Below are positions 60,807 to 64,000 of a stretch of 64,000 bases of DNA, piece after piece. Positions within the stretch are counted from its first letter, which is position 1. Every line of letters begins with the position of its first letter. The notes below the pieces were generated by a model that was given only the letters and a program-made list of their open reading frames with translations, was not told the DNA's origin and ran no database searches. Both the position numbers and the translations under genes were made by a program. Source of the stretch: Sphingomonas gellani (GTDB taxonomy: Bacteria > Pseudomonadota > Alphaproteobacteria > Sphingomonadales > Sphingomonadaceae); NCBI RefSeq assembly GCF_900110035.1, contig NZ_FOCF01000011.1, positions 41,248 to 105,247 of the forward strand, in the 5' to 3' direction.

Positions 60807-60982
60807 CAGATCTTGTCGCGCCTCGCATAGGCGACGCCCGCGCCGACCAGCGCGCCCAGCACCGGGCCGACGAACGGAACGGGGATCGCGATCACTGCGC
60901 CGATCGCGCCGTACTTGGCCATCTTCTTACCCAGGCCCGGCGTGTTCTTGACGGTGTCCTGCACCTCTTCGACCTTCGACAT
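60806..60982 (-). CDS. tiny membrane protein, glycine-zipper like (B)
   Basis: 58 residues from ATG 60982: [20 protein letters not shown], then [23 protein letters not shown] and a basic tail ARRDKI. Same layout as the following gene: soluble start, Pro-containing hydrophobic turn, Gly-rich end. It starts 4 bases after the glyA stop. Function unknown. Confidence 0.7.
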   Translation of the reverse strand: MSKVEEVQDTVKNTPGLGKKMAKYGAIGAVIAIPVPFVGPVLGALVGAGVAYARRDKI

Positions 60983-60986
60983 GTGC

Positions 60987-62297
60987 TTATCCTTGATAGA
61001 TGGGGAAGCGTGCGCACAGCGCGCGCACACGGGTCCGAACGCCCGCCTCGACCTCCGGGTCCCCATGCTCGCCCTTCTTCGCCAGACCGTCCAGCACGTC
61101 GGCGACCATGTTGCCGATCTCGCGGAACTCCGCCGGGCCGAAGCCGCGCGTAGTGCCGGCGGGCGATCCGACGCGGATGCCGCTGGTCTTGACCGGGGGC
61201 AGCGGGTCGTTGGGGATGCCGTTCTTGTTGCAGGTGATGCCCGCCCGTTCCAGCGCCTCGTCCGCGTCGCGGCCCGTGACGCCCAGCGGAGTCAGGTCGA
61301 TCAGCGCCAGGTGCGTGTCGGTGCCGCCCGACACCACGTCGCTGCCACGCTCCTTCAACGTGGCGGCCAGCACCTTCGCATTCTCCACCACCGCGGCGAT
61401 GTATGTCTTGAAGTCGGGGCGCAGCGCCTCGCCGAACGCCACCGCCTTGGCGGCGATGACGTGCATCAGCGGACCGCCCTGCAGCCCGGGGAACACGGCC
61501 GAGTTGATCTTCTTCGCGATCGCCTCGTCGTCGCTCAGGATCATGCCGCCGCGCGGGCCACGCAGCGTCTTGTGCGTGGTGGTGGTGACGACATGCGCGT
61601 GGCCGAACGGGGTCGGGTGCAGCCCCGCCGCGACGATGCCGGCGAAATGCGCCATGTCGACCATGAAGTGCGCGCCGACCTGGTCCGCGATGGCGCGGAA
61701 GCGGGCGAAATCGATGTGGCGCGGATAGGCGGAACCGCCCGCGATGATGACACGCGGTTTGTGCTCGATGGCAAGCGCCTCGACCTGGTCGTAATCGATC
61801 AGGTGCGTGTCGGGGGTGACGCCGTACTGCACCGCGTTGAACCACTTGCCGCTCATCGCCGCCCGCGCGCCATGGGTCAGGTGACCGCCCGCATCCAGGC
61901 TCATGCCCAGGATCGTGTCGCCGGGCTTCGCCAGCGCCAGCATCACCGCGCCGTTCGCCTGCGCGCCCGAATGCGGCTGGACGTTGACATAGCCACAGCC
62001 GAACAGCTGCTTCGCCCGGTCGATCGCCAGGCTCTCCACCTCGTCCGACGGTGCGCAGCCCTGGTAATAGCGCTTGCCCGGATACCCTTCCGCATACTTG
62101 TTGGTGAAGACCGATCCCTGCGCCTGCAACACCGCGCGCGACACGATGTTCTCGCTGGCGATCAGCTCGATCTGCGTCTGCTCGCGCTCCAGCTCATGTT
62201 CGACGCCCGCGAACACGGCGGGATCGGCATCGGCCAGATCGCGCGTGAAGAAGCCGTCGGGCTGGACATCTTGGCTCTGGGCAGGCTGGGTGCTCAT
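60987..62297 (-). CDS. glyA: serine hydroxymethyltransferase
   Basis: 436 residues from ATG 62297. [15 protein letters not shown] is the folate-side signature, [20 protein letters not shown] follows, and PLP-lysine Lys243 is in [16 protein letters not shown]. It interconverts serine and glycine with tetrahydrofolate, giving one-carbon units. Its ATG overlaps the rpiB stop (ATGA). Glycine from it is the substrate of the 5-aminolevulinate synthase encoded nearby. Confidence 0.97.
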   Translation of the reverse strand: MSTQPAQSQDVQPDGFFTRDLADADPAVFAGVEHELEREQTQIELIASENIVSRAVLQAQGSVFTNKYAEGYPGKRYYQGCAPSDEVESLAIDRAKQLFGCGYVNVQPHSGAQANGAVMLALAKPGDTILGMSLDAGGHLTHGARAAMSGKWFNAVQYGVTPDTHLIDYDQVEALAIEHKPRVIIAGGSAYPRHIDFARFRAIADQVGAHFMVDMAHFAGIVAAGLHPTPFGHAHVVTTTTHKTLRGPRGGMILSDDEAIAKKINSAVFPGLQGGPLMHVIAAKAVAFGEALRPDFKTYIAAVVENAKVLAATLKERGSDVVSGGTDTHLALIDLTPLGVTGRDADEALERAGITCNKNGIPNDPLPPVKTSGIRVGSPAGTTRGFGPAEFREIGNMVADVLDGLAKKGEHGDPEVEAGVRTRVRALCARFPIYQG

Positions 62298-62731
62298 GCG
62301 GAAACCTTTTGAAGCTTGTCGACACGGGACTGGTGACGACCGCCCTCGAACGAGGCGGACAGGAAAGCGGAAATGCAGGCGCGCGCCATCTCCTCGCCGA
62401 TCAGGCGGGCGCCCAGCGCGATGGCGTTGGCGTCGTTGTGCTGCCGCGCCAGGGCGGCCGACACCGGCTCCGCCACCAGCGCGCAGCGGCAGGCCGGATG
62501 ACGGTTCGCGGCGATCGAGATGCCGATGCCCGACCCACACAAGGCGATCCCCCGCTCCGCCCGGCCATCCGCCAGCGCCTGTGCCACGGCGAAGCCAAAA
62601 TCGGGGTAGTCGACGCGTGCGTCGCCATGCGTCCCGAGGTCCAGCACGTCATGTCCATCCGCCCGCAACCAGGCGGCGAGCGCGTCCTTCATGGCAACGG
62701 CGGCGTGGTCGGCGGCAAGGGCGATGCGCAT
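62294..62731 (-). CDS. rpiB: ribose-5-phosphate isomerase B
   Basis: 145 residues from ATG 62731. [18 protein letters not shown] and the active-site Cys in [18 protein letters not shown] are diagnostic. Asn and His pairs ([15 protein letters not shown]) complete the fold. It interconverts ribulose 5-phosphate and ribose 5-phosphate in the pentose phosphate pathway. It leads the rpiB-glyA-(two small genes)-nrdR-trmJ operon. Confidence 0.95.
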   Translation of the reverse strand: MRIALAADHAAVAMKDALAAWLRADGHDVLDLGTHGDARVDYPDFGFAVAQALADGRAERGIALCGSGIGISIAANRHPACRCALVAEPVSAALARQHNDANAIALGARLIGEEMARACISAFLSASFEGGRHQSRVDKLQKVSA

Positions 62732-62899
62732 CGGCGCGGAAACGCTCCGGTTGGCTGGGCTGGGGAATGCCGGCCCATTACAATGCCGCGACGCACATGA
62801 CCACACCCGATCGGTATTCGGATTGCCATCCCGGCGATTGTCACCGTCACGCAGGTGCAACGGTTGGATCGGATTGATCCAGGTCACGTTCTTGGGGCC

Positions 62900-63373
62900 A
62901 TGATCGACCATGTCCACCGCCAGAATTCACGCGAAACCGGTCGGGTGTGTGCCGTCGCTCGCGGACTTGGCATTGCCGGATTGTTGCCGCAGATCGCGGC
63001 CGTGTGGCTGGCTGTCCGCGATCCGGGCGTCGGGGTCGGCGAGTTCCTGGCGTTCCTCTATGCCAGCGTGATCGTCAGCTTTCTGGGCGGCATCTGGTGG
63101 GGATTCGCGATGTTGCGCGCGGGCCGGTCTCAGGCGCGTCTGGCGACGGTCGCGATCCTGCCCTCGCTTGCCGTGGTCGCGATCGGGCTTGGCGGTTTCC
63201 TGTTCGATCAGCCTGACGTCGCGCTGATCGTGCTCGGCGTCACCGTGATGCTGACCCTGGTGGTGGACTACCACCTGTTCCGCATCGGCGAAGCGCCAGC
63301 CGGATGGATGGCGCTGCGCGTTCCGTTATCCATCGGGCTGGGAGCGCTGACGATCGTCGCCGGGCTGCTCTAG
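62900..63373 (+). CDS. DUF3429 membrane protein
   Basis: 157 residues from ATG 62900, with four or five helices ([78 protein letters not shown]). [10 protein letters not shown] is the DUF3429 signature. The role is unknown. Divergent from rpiB. Its stop codon TAG shares three bases with the TAG of the hemA gene on the opposite strand (CTAG). Confidence 0.85.
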   Translation: MIDHVHRQNSRETGRVCAVARGLGIAGLLPQIAAVWLAVRDPGVGVGEFLAFLYASVIVSFLGGIWWGFAMLRAGRSQARLATVAILPSLAVVAIGLGGFLFDQPDVALIVLGVTVMLTLVVDYHLFRIGEAPAGWMALRVPLSIGLGALTIVAGLL

Positions 63374-64000
63374 GCGGCCTTTTTCAGTTCCAGCCGGCTC
63401 CAGATTTCCGCCAGCGCTTGTGTCAGTTCGACCATCATGGCCTCGTCATGGGCGGGGCCGGGTGTGAAGCGCAGGCGCTCGGTGCCGCGCGGCACGGTCG
63501 GATAGTTGATCGGCTGCACGTACACGCCGTATTCGGCGAGCAGGATGTCGCTGATCTTCTTGGCCTTGACCGGGTCGCCGACCATCAGCGGCACGATGTG
63601 CGTGGCGGTGTCCATCACCGGCAGGCCGGCGTCGGCGAACATCGCCTTCAGCCGGGCCGCCGCCGCCTGCTGCCCATCGCGCTCGGCGCTGGAGCCCTTC
63701 AGGTGCCGCACGCTCGCCAGCACGCCCGCGACCAGCACCGGCGACAGCCAAGTCGTGAAGATGAAGCCCGGCGCATAGGAGCGGATCACGTCGATCACCT
63801 GCCGGTCCGCCGCGATATAGCCGCCCATCACCCCGAACGCCTTGCCCAGCGTCCCCTCGATGATCGTCAGCCGGTCGGCCACGCCGTCGCGTTCGGAGAT
63901 GCCGCCGCCGCGCGGGCCGTACATGCCCACCGCATGCACCTCGTCCAGATAGGTCAGCGCGTTGTACCGGTCCGCCAGGTCGCAGATCGCCGCGATCGGC
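63370..64000 (-). CDS. hemA: 5-aminolevulinate synthase (5' end off window)
   Basis: About 210 C-terminal residues are visible. [20 protein letters not shown] contains the PLP-contact Asp/His, and [16 protein letters not shown] the PLP lysine. [31 protein letters not shown] and [12 protein letters not shown] are the typical end. It condenses glycine and succinyl-CoA to 5-aminolevulinate, the first step of heme synthesis by the C4 route in alphaproteobacteria. The rest of the gene lies to the right of the window. Confidence 0.95.
   Translation of the reverse strand, partial: PIAAICDLADRYNALTYLDEVHAVGMYGPRGGGISERDGVADRLTIIEGTLGKAFGVMGGYIAADRQVIDVIRSYAPGFIFTTWLSPVLVAGVLASVRHLKGSSAERDGQQAAAARLKAMFADAGLPVMDTATHIVPLMVGDPVKAKKISDILLAEYGVYVQPINYPTVPRGTERLRFTPGPAHDEAMMVELTQALAEIWSRLELKKAA

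Overview
The window is ordinary chromosomal DNA from a high-GC alphaproteobacterium, most likely Sphingomonas or a close relative in the Sphingomonadaceae. The basis is family content and gene style. It carries a GapR-type DUF2312 protein, DUF1244, DUF2093 and DUF6456 proteins, PtsP (EI-Ntr), a C4-pathway 5-aminolevulinate synthase, cysteine-free L36 and L33, and two large TonB-dependent receptors whose plugs begin with a GTLIRN motif. No rRNA, tRNA, CRISPR array, insertion sequence, integrase or phage gene was seen. Genes are tightly packed and many overlap by ATGA, GTGA or TGATG.

Layout. 0-5.7 kb: the tail-truncated YbgF/CpoB-like gene, a RodZ-like membrane HTH protein and ptsP on the minus strand, then a plus-strand CPA1 Na+/H+ antiporter. 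5.7-10.3 kb: a minus-strand DUF1003, yebC, ruvC, ruvA, esterase, ruvB run, with a secreted esterase lying between ruvA and ruvB. 10.4-16.3 kb: a HerA-like ATPase, a MerR-TipAS regulator with its own 19-bp-spacer promoter, gapR, a DUF1244 gene, pyruvate kinase, a HAD hydrolase and rpmJ. 16.4-22.5 kb: lipoprotein plus M14 carboxypeptidase, a glutaredoxin-MauE fusion behind a MerR-type promoter, dienelactone hydrolase, gpmA, a frameshifted SemiSWEET gene, and purE-purK. 22.4-24.4 kb: a divergent DUF2306/LytTR membrane pair and a small conserved protein. 24.4-30.4 kb: M16 protease and divergent clpB. 30.4-36.9 kb: two divergent TonB-dependent receptors.

37-50 kb: an M23 lipoprotein, DUF2093 and xseA facing purD (their start codons overlap); a membrane-HhH protein; a dapF-like gene with DUF6456 and an XRE regulator; a cupin with N-carbamoylputrescine amidase; a fused PabB-PabC; aspartate aminotransferase; a 48-residue hydrophobic peptide; an exported MsrA; and PdeM. 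50-64 kb: kup, an exported M20 peptidase, rpmG, a degenerate GDT1-family protein, dps, a membrane metallophosphoesterase, an ATP-dependent DNA ligase, a divergent HxlR/NAD(P)-binding pair, the rpiB-glyA-(two tiny membrane proteins)-nrdR-trmJ operon, a DUF3429 protein and the 5-aminolevulinate synthase cut by the right edge.

Most genes are housekeeping: purine synthesis (purE, purK, purD), recombination (ruvABC, xseA), central carbon (pyk, gpmA, rpiB), one-carbon and heme (glyA supplies or consumes glycine, the substrate of ALAS), and stress (clpB, dps, msrA). No complete new system is evident. The most useful leads are two MerR-type promoters with identical geometry and apparently leaderless start codons, a glutaredoxin-MauE fusion under one of them, the frameshifted SemiSWEET gene, a probable stop-loss extension antisense to trmJ, the esterase inside the ruv cluster, and the LytTR/DUF2306 divergent pair with an inverted repeat between the genes.
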